NCBI RefSeq assembly: GCF_029227915.1
Contig: NC_079888.1
Location: forward strand, 10,525,001 to 10,589,000
Length of the DNA stretch: 64,000 bases
Origin: Hydractinia symbiolongicarpus
Taxonomy: Eukaryota; Cnidaria; Hydrozoa; Anthoathecata; Hydractiniidae
Direction of reading: 5' to 3'
The position numbers were made by a program, and so were the translations under genes. Below the pieces are notes generated by a model, which made no database searches, was not told where the DNA came from, and worked only from the letters and a program-made list of their open reading frames with translations. Numbering within the stretch: the first letter of the stretch is position 1; every line of letters starts with the position of its first letter. Shown piece by piece: positions 1-8,463 of this stretch.

Positions 1-37
1 CGCCATTGTCCTATAACACCGTCAACTACGTTTACAG

Positions 38-49
38 GCCTTTAAAGGC
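38..49. other. Perfect palindrome GCCTTTAAAGGC near the monomer boundary (example)
   Basis: A 12 bp self-complementary sequence centred on TTTAAA, found in a large share of monomers just before the TTATATGACC start. Other monomers have GGCAATTAAAGGC or GAACTTTAAAGGC, which break the symmetry. Confidence 0.85.
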
Positions 50-55
50 TTTTAT

Positions 56-237
56 ATGACCTTTTACGGCCTAATAAAAGCCTTACACGTAAACTACATG
101 GTTCCTCGCGCCTGCACAGGTTCCCAACTGTCTAGTCCATCCAATCTCAACGGACTGGGATGTCCCAAGTCGTTTTCCAGTGCGCCATTGTCTTATAACA
201 CCAACAACTACGTTTAAAGAACTTTAAAGGCTGTTAT
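56..237 (+). repeat. Representative 182 bp monomer (reference phase)
   Basis: A complete monomer used here to define the phase. In order it holds the start motif ATGACCTTTTACGG, an AATAAA hexamer, the variable dyad zone (positions about 30-50), the CCTGCRCAGG motif (about 56-65), the TCTAGTCC segment, a GGACTGGGATGTCCC dyad, the GTCGTTTTCCAGTGCGCC block, CTTATAACACC, and a closing TTTAAAGG segment. By hand count it has 81 G+C of 182 (44.5%), with C 50 and G 31 on this strand. It has 8 CpG against about 8.5 expected from base composition, so CpG is not depleted. A reading frame stays open across it, but 182 is not a multiple of three and the frame is lost in the next copy. Confidence 0.95.
153..171. 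other. Bulged dyad GACT-GGGA-TG-TCCCAAGTC (example)
   Basis: Arms TGGGA (156-160) and TCCCA (163-167) about TG, extended by GAC and GTC with one unpaired base. It is typical of the CCATCCAATCTCAACGG subtype; a variant with AG at the centre (GGGAAGTCCC) occurs at 9110, 10380 and 35405. Confidence 0.75.
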
Positions 238-991
238 ATGACCTTTTACTGAATCATAAAGGTTACACATAAACTACGTGGTTCCACGTGCCTCCGCAGG
301 GTTCCAACGGCCTAGTCTTTCCACTGTCAGTGGACTACGACGTTCCATGCCGTCTGCCAGTGCACCATTGCTTAATAACACCGTGAACTCCATTTACAGG
401 CTTTTAAAGGCTGTTATATGACCTTTTACGGCCTAATAAAGGCCTTACACATAAATCCCGCCGTTCCACGAGCCTGCGCAGGGTTCCAACGGTCTAGTCC
501 TTCCACTCTCAATAGACTGCGTCGTCCCAAGTCGTTTTCCAGTGCGCCATTGTCCTATAACACCGTCAACTACGTTTAAAGGCATTTAAAGGCTGCGATG
601 TAGCCCTTTGCGCTTAATAAAAGCCTTACATGTAAAATACATGGTTCCTCGCGCCTGCACAGGTTCCCAACTGTCTAGTTCATCCAATCTCCACGGACTG
701 GGATGTCCCAAATCGTTTTCCAGTGCGCCATTGTCCTATAACACCGTCAACTACGTTTACAGGCAATTAAAGGCAACGATATAGCCTTTTACGCCTAATA
801 AAAGCCTTACACATAAATCACGTGGGTCCACGTAACTGAGCAGGTTTTCAACAGAGTAGTAGCTCCACTCTCATTGGACTACGACGTTCCAAGTCGTTTT
901 CCAGGGCGCCATTGTCTTATAACACTGTGAACTTCGTTTACAGCCCCTTAAATGCTGTTATATGACCTTTTACGGCCTAATAAAAGCCTTA

Positions 992-1006
992 CATGTAAAC
1001 TACATG
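992..1006. other. Perfect dyad CATGTA-AAC-TACATG (example)
   Basis: Six-base arms and a three-base centre at monomer positions about 31-45. It is characteristic of monomers with the TCCTCGCGCC sequence. In another subtype the same place holds CACGTAA-A-TTACGTG (2246-2260), also perfect. Confidence 0.8.
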
Positions 1007-1365
1007 GTTCCTCGCGCCTGCACAGGTTCCCATCGGTCTAGTCCTTCGAATCTCAATGGACTACGACGTGTGAAATCATTTTCCATTGCGTCAATGCTTT
1101 ATAACACCGTGAACTCCATTTATAGGCCTTTATAGGCTGTGATGTAGCCTTTTACGGCTAATAAAGGCCTCACACATAAATCACGTGGTTCCACGCCGAT
1201 GCGAAGGTTCCCAACGGTCTAGTCCTTCCACTCTGAATGGTCTACGTCGTCCTAAGACGTTTTCCAGGGCGCCATTGTCTTATAACACTGTGAACTTCGT
1301 TTACAGCCCCTTAAATGCTGTTATATGACCTTTTACGACCTAATAAAAGCCTTACATGTAAACTA

Positions 1366-1525
1366 TATATTAGAAATTTCTTTTAGTGTAAGCATAATGT
1401 ATATATATACATATATTTTAAATTTTATTAATCTCCTTGTTTAAAATTTTCTGGATGAAGAGCTATGTATATTTGTATATGGATATGCCAGAATATAGTC
1501 TTTTAATAATAATAATAATAATAAT
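1366..1525. mobile_element. 160 bp AT-rich insertion with (TAA)8 tail, copy 1
   Basis: Unrelated to the satellite and much richer in A+T. It interrupts a monomer between GTAAACTA and AACTACATGG. The pentamer AACTA stands on both sides (1361-1365 and 1526-1530), as expected of a target-site duplication, although its right copy overlaps the tail. The right end is a (TAA)8 run. A short fragment with a simple-repeat tail and a short flanking duplication resembles the 3' end of a non-LTR retrotransposon or a SINE; the family is not recognised and there is no coding capacity. A plain filler-DNA insertion at a repaired break is the alternative. With the tail at the right, the implied element strand would be plus. 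Confidence 0.65.
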
Positions 1526-1527
1526 AA
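1504..1527. repeat. (TAA)8 microsatellite, insertion tail
   Basis: Eight uninterrupted TAA units after TCTT, at the right end of the AT-rich insertion and merging into the AACTA of the satellite. It looks like the 3' tail of a retroposon. The second insertion has the same eight units. Confidence 0.9.
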
Positions 1528-3343
1528 CTACATGGTTCCTCGCGCCTTCAGAGGTTCCTATCGGTCTAGTCCTTCGAATCTCAATGGACTACGACGTGTG
1601 AAATCATTTTCCATTGCGTCAATGCTTTATAACACCGTGAACTCCATTTATAGGCTTTTAAACGCTGTCATATGACCTTTTACGGCCTAATAAAGACGTT
1701 ACACATCAATCACGCCGTTCCACGTGCCTGCGCAGGTTTCCAACAGAGTAGTAGGTCCACTCTCATTGGACTACGACGTTCCAAGTCGTTTTCCAGAGCG
1801 CCATTGTCTTATAACACTGTGAACTTCGTTTACAGGCCTTTAAAGGCTTTTATATGACCTTTTACGGCCTAATAAAAGCCTTACACGTAAACTACATGGT
1901 TCCTCGCGCCTGCACAGGTTCCCAACTGTCTAGTCCATCCAATCTCAACGGACTGGGATGTCCCAAGTCGTTTTCCAGTGCGCCATTGTCTTATAACACC
2001 AACAACTACGTTTAAAGAACTTTAAAGGCTGTTATATGACCTTTTACTGAATCATAAAAGTTACACATCAACTACGTGGTTCCGCGTGCCTCCGCAGGTT
2101 TCCAACGGTCTAGTCTTTCCACTGTCAGTGGACTACGACGTGTGAAATCATTTTGCATTGCGTCAATGCTTTATAACACCGTCAACTAAATTTACAAGAT
2201 CTTAAAGGCTGCTATATGACATTTTACGGTCTACTGAAGGCCTTACACGTAAATTACGTGGTTCCACGAGCCTGCGCAGGTTTCCAACAGTCTAGTCCTT
2301 CCACACTCAATGGACTGCGTCGTCCCAAGTCGTTTGCAAGTGCGCCATTGTCCTATAACACCGTCAACTACGTTTACAGGCAATTAAAGGCAACGATATA
2401 GCCTTTTACGCCTAATAAAAGCCTTACACATAAATCACGTGCTTCCACGTGCCTGCGCAGGTTTCCAACAGAGTAGTAGCTCCACTCTCATTGGACTACG
2501 ACGTTCCAAGTCGTTTTCCAGGGCGCCATTGTCTTATAACACCAACAACTACGTTTAAAGAACTTTAAAGGCTGTTATATGACCTTTTACAGAATCATAA
2601 AGGTTACACATAAACTACGTGGTTCCACGTGCCTCCGCAGGTTTCCAACGGTCAAGTCTTTCCACTGTCAGTGGACTACGACGTTCTAAGTCGTTTTCCA
2701 GTGCGCCATTGTCCTATAACGCCGTCAACTACGTTTATAGGCAATTAAAGACAATGATATAGCCTTTTACGCCTAATAAAAGCCTTACACATAAATCACG
2801 TGGGTCCACGTAACTGAGCAGGTTTCCAACAGAGTAGTAGCTCCACTCTCATTGGACTACGACGTTCCAAGTCGTTTTCCAGGGCGCCATTGTCTTATAA
2901 CACTGTGAACTTCGTTTACAGCCCCTTAAATGCTGTTATATGACCTTTTACGGCCTAATAAAAGCCTTACATGTAAACTACATGGTTCCTCGCGCCTGCA
3001 CAGGTTCCCATCGGTCTAGTCCTTCGAATCTCAATGGACTACGACGTGTGAAATCATTTTCCATTGCGTCAATGCTTTATAACACCGTGAACTCCATTTA
3101 TAGGCCTTTATAGGCTGTGATGTAGCCTTGTACGGCTAATAAAGGCCTCACACATAAATCACGTGGTTCCACGCCGATGCGAAGGTTCCCAACGGTCTAG
3201 TCCTTCCACTCTGAATGGTCTACGTCGTCCTAAGACGTTTTCCAGGGCGCCATTGTCTTATAACACTGTGAACTTCGTTTACAGCCCCTTAAATGCTGTT
3301 ATATGACCTTTTACGACCTAATAAAAGCCTTACATGTAAACTA

Positions 3344-3503
3344 TATATTAGAAATTTCTTTTAGTGTAAGCATAATGTATATATATACATATATTTTAAA
3401 TTTTATTAATCTCCTTGTTTAAAATTTTCTGGATGAAGAGCTATGTATATTTGTATATGGATATGCCAGAATATAGTCTTTTAATAATAATAATAATAAT
3501 AAT
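3344..3503. mobile_element. 160 bp AT-rich insertion with (TAA)8 tail, copy 2
   Basis: Appears identical to 1366-1525 by eye over all 160 bp, at the same monomer position, with AACTA at 3339-3343 and 3504-3508. It lies exactly 1978 bp from the first copy, and its flanking satellite sequence is duplicated too. It was therefore copied with its host HOR and is not a second insertion event. Confidence 0.68.
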
Positions 3504-3505
3504 AA
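3482..3505. repeat. (TAA)8 microsatellite, second insertion
   Basis: Same tract and same unit number as at 1504-1527. Microsatellites change length quickly, so equal length agrees with a recent duplication of the host segment or with recent homogenisation. Confidence 0.9.
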
Positions 3506-4321
3506 CTACATGGTTCCTCGCGCCTTCACAGGTTCCTATCGGTCTAGTCCTTCGAATCTCAATGGACTACGACGTGTGAAATCATTTTCCATTGCGTCAA
3601 TGCTTTATAACACCGTGAACTCCATTTATAGGCTTTTAAACGCTGTCAAATGACCTTTTACGGCCTAATAAAGACGTTACACATCAAACACGCCGTTCCA
3701 CGTGCCTGCGCAGGTTTCCAACAGAGTAGTAGGTCCACTCTCATTGGACTACGACGTTCCAAGTCGTTTTCCAGGGCGCCATTGTCTTATAACACTGTGA
3801 ACTTCGTTTACAGGCCTTTAAAGGCTTTTATATGACCTTTTACGGCCTAATAAAAGCCTTACACGTAAACTACATGGTTCCTCGCGCCTGCACAGGTTCC
3901 CAACTGTCTAGTCCATCCAATCTCAACGGACTGGGATGTCCCAAGTCGTTTTCCAGTGCGCCATTGTCTTATAACACCAACAACTACGTTTAAAGAACTT
4001 TAAAGGCTGTTATATGACCTTTTACTGAATCATAAAAGTTACACATCAACTACGTGGTTCCACGTGCCTCCGCAGGTTTCCAACGGTCTAGTCTTTCCAC
4101 TGTCAGTGGACTACGACGTGTGAAATCATTTTGCATTGCGTCAATGCTTTATAACACCGTCAACTAAATTTACAAGATCTTAAAGGCTGCTATATGACAT
4201 TTTACGGTCTACTGAAGGCCTTACACGTAAATTACGTGGTTCCACGAGCCTGCGCAGGTTTCCAACAGTCTAGTCCTTCCACACTCAATGGACTGCGTCG
4301 TCCCAAGTCGTTTGCAAGTGC

Positions 4322-5509
4322 GCCATTGTCCTATAACACCGTCAACTACGTTTACAGGCAATTAAAGGCAATGACATGGCCTTTTACGCCTAATAAAAGC
4401 CTTACACATAAATCACGTTGTTCTACGTTCCTGCGCAGGTTTTCAAAAGAGTAGTAGCTCCACTTTCCTTGGACTACAACGTTCCAAGTCGTTTTCCAGG
4501 GCGCCATTGTCTTATAACACCAACAACTACGTTTAAAGAACTTTTAAGGCTGTTATGTGACCTTTTACGGAATCATAAAGGCCTTACACATAAACTACGT
4601 GGTTCCACGTGCCTGTTCAGGTTTCCAACGGTCCAGTCTTTCCGCTCTCAATGGACTACGACATTCAATGTCGTTTTCCAGGGCACCATTGCCTTATAAC
4701 ACCCTGAACTACGTTTACAGACCTTTAAATACTAATATATGTCCTTTTACAGCCTCGTAAAGACCCTACACACACACTACGTGGTTCCACGTGCCTGTGC
4801 AGGTTTCCAACTGTCTAGTCCTTCCAATCTCAATGGACTACGACGTGTGAAATCATTTTCCATTGCGCCAATGCTTTATAACACCGTGAACTCCATTTAC
4901 AGGCCTTTAAAGGCTTTTATATGACCTTTTACGGCCTAATAAAAGCCTTACATGTAAACTACATGGTTCCTCTCGCCTCCGCAGGTTTCCAACGGTCTAG
5001 TCGTTTCAATCTGAACGGACTAGGATGTCCCAAGTCGTTCTCCAGTGCGCAATTGTCTTATAACACCAACAACTACGTTTAAAGAACTTTAAAGGCTGTT
5101 ATATGACCTTTTACGGAATCATAAAGGCGTTACACATAAAGTACGTGGTTTCACGGGTCTGTGCAAGTTGCCAACGGTCTAGCTCTTCCATCTCAAAGGA
5201 CTACGACGTCCCAAATCTTTTTCTAATGCGCCAATGCCTTATAACACCCTTTACTACTTGTGCAGGCGTCTAAAAGCTGTAATACGGTCTTTTACGCGCT
5301 TGGAAAAGCCTTAAACGTATATTACGTGGTTCCACGTGCCTGCTCAGGTTTCCAACGGTCTAGTCCTTCGAATCTCAATGGACTACGACGTGTGAAATCA
5401 TTTTCCATTGCGTCAATGCTTTATAACACCGTGAACTCCATTTATAGGCCTTTATAGGCTGTGATGTAGCCTTTTACGGCTAATAAAGGCCTCACACATA
5501 AATCACGTG
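4322..5509 (+). repeat. 1188 bp tandem duplication, copy 1
   Basis: Begins inside a monomer at CCATTGTCCTATAACACC and ends in the broken monomer at 5509. The same order of subtypes (GACATGG, the ACGACATTCAATGTCGT dyad monomer, the ACACACAC monomer, the monomer with GGAATCATAAAGGCG) returns from 5510 at offset 1188, shifting to 1189 after a missing A near 5189. The period is about 6.5 monomers, that is seven monomers less about 81 bp. Confidence 0.88.
4658..4674. other. Perfect dyad ACGACATT-C-AATGTCGT (example)
   Basis: Eight-base arms about a single C, at about monomer position 100-118. It recurs in the same subtype at 5846, 22888, 30148, 31237, 39395, 43936, 50236 and 55318. A sister subtype reads ACGACGTT on the left, leaving one G-T pair if folded. 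Confidence 0.85.
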
Positions 5510-5563
5510 GCCATTGTCCTATAACACCGTCAACTACGTTTACAGGCAATTAAAGGCAATGAC
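5464..5563 (+). repeat. Broken 100 bp monomer at the duplication junction
   Basis: The unit runs normally through AAATCACGTGG (to 5509) and then jumps to CCATTGTCCTATAACACC, so about 81 bp of the monomer interior are missing. The two parental sequences share no more than about one base at the join. This points to an illegitimate join, unlike most other junctions here, which fall inside homologous sequence. Confidence 0.88.
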
Positions 5564-6552
5564 ATGGCCTTTTACGCCTAATAAAAGCCTTACACATAAA
5601 TCACGTTGTTCTACGTTCCTGCGCAGGTTTTCAAAAGAGTAGTAGCTCCACTTTCCTTGGACTACAACGTTCCAAGTCGTTTTCCAGGGCGCCATTGTCT
5701 TATAACACCAACAACTATGTTTAAAGAACTTTTAAGGCTGTTATGTGACCTTTTACGGAATCATAAAGGCCTTACACATAAACTACGTGGTTCCACGTGC
5801 CTGTTCAGGTTTCCAACGGTCCAGTCTTTCCGCTCTCAATGGACTACGACATTCAATGTCGTTTTCCAGGGCACCATTGCCTTATAACACCCTGAACTAC
5901 GTTTACAGACCTTTAAATACTAATATATGTCCTTTTACAGCCTCGTAAAGACCCTACACACACACTACGTGGTTCCACGTGCCTGTGCAGGTTTCCAACT
6001 GTCTAGTCCTTCCAATCTCAATGGACTACGACGTGTGAAATCATTTTCCATTGCGCCAATGCTTTATAACACCGTGAACTCCATTTACAGGCCTTTAAAG
6101 GCTTTTATATGACCTTTTACGGCCTAATAAAAGCCTTACATGTAAACTACATGGTTCCTCTCGCCTCCGCAGGTTTCCAACGGTCTAGTCGTTCCAATCT
6201 GAACGGACTAGGATGTCCCAAGTCGTTCTCCAGTGCGCCATTGTCTTATAACACCAACAACTACGTTTAAAGAACTTTAAAGGCTGTTATATGACCTTTT
6301 ACGGAATCATAAAGGCGTTACACATAAAGTACGTGGTTTCACGGGTCTGTGCAAGTTGCCAACGGTCTAGCTCTTCCAATCTCAAAGGACTACGACGTCC
6401 CAAATCTGTTTCTAATGCGCCAATGCCTTATAACACCCTTTACTACTTGTGCAGGCGTCTAAAAGCTGTAATACGGTCTTTTACGCGCTTGGAAAAGCCT
6501 TAAACGTATATTACGTGGTTCCACGTGCCTGCTCAGGTTTCCAACGGTCTAG
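5510..6552 (+). repeat. 1188 bp tandem duplication, copy 2 (partial)
   Basis: Follows the 4322-5363 sequence closely. After GCTCAGGTTTCCAACGGTC (near 6553) it continues with TTTTCGCTC, whereas copy 1 switches to CCTTCGAATC at about 5364. The two copies therefore diverged by a recombination inside that monomer. Confidence 0.87.
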
Positions 6553-8463
6553 TCTTTTCGCTCTCAATGGACTACGACGTTCAATGTCGTTTTCCAGTGC
6601 ACCATTGCCTTATAACACCCTGAACTACGTTTACAGACCTTTAAATACTAATATATGTCCTTTTACAGCCTCGTAAAGACCCTACACACACTACGTGGTT
6701 CCACGTGCCTGTGCAGGTTTCCAACTGTCTATTCCTTCCAATCTCAACGGACTACGACGTGTGAAATCATTTTCCATTGCGCCAATGCTTTATAACACCG
6801 TGAACTCCATTTACAGGCCTTTAAAGGCTGTTATATGAACTTTTACGACCTAATAAAGGCCTTACACATAAATCACGCCATTCCACGTGCCTGAGCAGGT
6901 TTCCAACAGAGTATTCGCTTCACTCCCATTGGACTACGACCTTCCAAGTCGTTTTCCAGGGCGCCACTGTCTTATAACATCGTCAACTACGTTTACAGGC
7001 ATTTAAAGGCTGCGATGTAGCCTTTTACCGCCTAATAAGGGCCTTACACGTAAATCACGTGGTTCCACGTGCCTGCACAAGTTCCAACAGAGTAGCCCCT
7101 CCACTCTGAATGGTTCACCTAGTCCTAAGTCGTTTTGCAGTGCGCCATTGTCCTATAACACCGTCAACTACGTTTACAGACAATTAAAGGCAACGATATA
7201 GCCTTTTACGCCTAATAAAAGCGTTACACATAAATCACGTGCTTCCACGTGCCTGCGCAGGTTTCTAACAGAGTAGTAGCTCCACTCTCATTGGACTACG
7301 ACGTTCCAAGTCGTTTTACAGGGCGCCATTGTCTTATAAGACTGTGAACTACGTTTACAAGCCTTTAAAAGCTATTATATGACCTTTTACTGAATCATAA
7401 AGGCTACAGATGAACTACGTGGTTCCACGTGCCTCCGCAGGTTTCCAACGGTCTAGTCTTTCCTCTGTCAGTGGACTACGACGTTCCATGCCGTCTGCCA
7501 GTGCACCATTGCTTAATAACACCGTGAACTCCATTTACAGGCTTTTAAAGGCTATTATATGACCTTTTACGGCCTAATAAAGGCCTTACACATAAATCCC
7601 GCCGTTCCACGAGCCTGCGCAGGGTTCCAACGGTCTAGTCCTTCCACTCTCAATAGACTGCGTCGTCCCAAGTCGTTTTCCAGTGCGCCATTGTCCTATA
7701 ACACCGTCAACTACGTTTACAGACAATTAAATGCAACGATATAGCCTTTTACGCCTAATAAAAGCCTTATACATAAATCACGTGCTTCCACGTGCCTGCG
7801 CAGGTTTCCAACAGAGTAGTAGCTCCACTCTCATTGGACTACGACGTTCCAAATCGTTTTCCAGGGCGCCATTGTCTTATAACACCAACAACTACGTTTA
7901 AAGAACTTTAAAGGCTGTTATATGACCTTTTACTGAATCATAAAGGTTACACATAAACTACGTGGTTCCACGTGCCTCCGCAGGTTTCCAACGGTCAAGT
8001 CTTTCCACTGTCAGTGGACTACGACGTTCCAAGTCGTTTTCCAGGGCGCCATTGACTTATAACACCGTCAACTACGTTTACAGGCAATTAAAGGCAATGA
8101 TATAGCCTTTTATGCCTAATAAAAGCCTTACACGTAAATTACGTGGTTCAACGAGCCTGCGCAGGTTTCTAACGGTCTAGTCTTTCCACTCTTAATAGAC
8201 TGCTTCGTCCCAAGTTGTTCTCCAGTGCGCCATTGTCCAATAACACCGTCAACTACGTTTATAGGCAATTAAAGGCAATGATATAGCCTTTTACGCCTAA
8301 TAAAAGCCTTACACATAAATCACGTGGGTCTACGTAACTACGCAGGTTTCCAACAGAGTAGTAGCTTCACTCTCATTGGACTACGACGTTCCAAGTCGTT
8401 TTCCAGGGCGCCATTGTCTTATAACACTGTGAACTTCGTTTACAGCCCCTTAAATGCTGTTAT
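6553..8463 (+). repeat. Mixed satellite monomers
   Basis: About ten and a half monomers of several subtypes. It includes a monomer with ACACACAC contracted by 2 bp (near 6684), the GAACTTTTACGACC unit at 6836 that later anchors the 11-monomer HORs, and a stretch from about 7741 to 8463 whose monomer order recurs near 24.1-24.8 kb (offset about 16321). No gene or non-satellite sequence was seen. Confidence 0.9.
7056..7071. other. Perfect dyad CACGTGGTTCCACGTG in the monomer (example)
   Basis: Seven-base arms around a TT centre. This dyad or versions with one or two changes occur in many monomers at positions about 38-55 of the unit. It contains two CACGTG hexamers. Each could form a short hairpin or bind a dimeric protein; no binding protein is known from the sequence. 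Confidence 0.8.

Larger units (their letters stand above)
1..780 (+). repeat. Left-edge satellite monomers
   Basis: Begins inside a monomer (1-55 is the last part of a unit) and continues through four full monomers starting at 56, 238, 418 and 598. The subtypes at 418 (AATCCCGCCG) and 598 (TAGCCCTTTGCGCTT) recur at 23338 and 23519, so this edge is related to the 23.3-23.7 kb segment. The array evidently continues to the left of the window. Confidence 0.93.
781..2758 (+). repeat. Ten-monomer HOR with insertion, copy 1 (1978 bp)
   Basis: Ten monomers (starts 781, 962, 1142, 1325, 1672, 1854, 2036, 2216, about 2398 and 2579), the fourth interrupted by an AT-rich insertion. The following sequence repeats it at a constant offset of 1978 bp from about 2759. 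Only about eight substitutions were noticed by eye over the roughly 1.6 kb shared part, for example at 1551 (G against C) and in the TCATATGACC/TCAAATGACC pair near 1670 and 3648. Subtracting the insertion and its 5 bp duplication leaves 1813 bp, that is ten units of about 181 bp. Confidence 0.92.
2759..4368 (+). repeat. Ten-monomer HOR with insertion, copy 2 (partial)
   Basis: Follows copy 1 directly at offset 1978 and keeps the same monomer order, including the second AT-rich insertion at 3344. Similarity stops near 4368 (corresponding to 2390), where this copy reads AATGACATGG in place of AACGATATAG and passes into a different set of monomers. The last two monomers of copy 1 are therefore not represented. 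Confidence 0.9.

Noticed and set aside
1034-1055. tRNA or SINE promoter B box (TTCGAATC in GTCCTTCGAATCTC)
   Set aside because: Only the eight-base core matches. There is no A box at the right distance, no cloverleaf can be drawn, and most subtypes change the motif.
1366-1525. A cut-and-paste DNA transposon at the AT-rich insertion
   Set aside because: No terminal inverted repeats were seen, and the right end is a simple TAA run, which fits a retroposon tail or filler DNA better.
1672-1857. Repeated open frames of about 61 codons (some up to 110), present more than a hundred times on the plus strand, often joined by ATGA start/stop overlaps
   Set aside because: They coincide with the satellite monomer and are its shadows. 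Frame is lost at each unit because 182 is not a multiple of three, single-base gains and losses break them freely (for example 23343), and there is no ribosome-binding or promoter context or recognisable domain. The ATGA overlap is simply the ATATGACC motif read as the stop of one unit and the start of the next.
2098-2107. A true CENP-B box
   Set aside because: Ten central bases agree but the essential flanking bases do not, so I list it only as a low-weight observation.
1366-3503. Two independent insertions of the same element
   Set aside because: Both have the same monomer position, same length, same tail number and duplicated flanks at exactly 1978 bp. Duplication of the host HOR explains all of this in one step.
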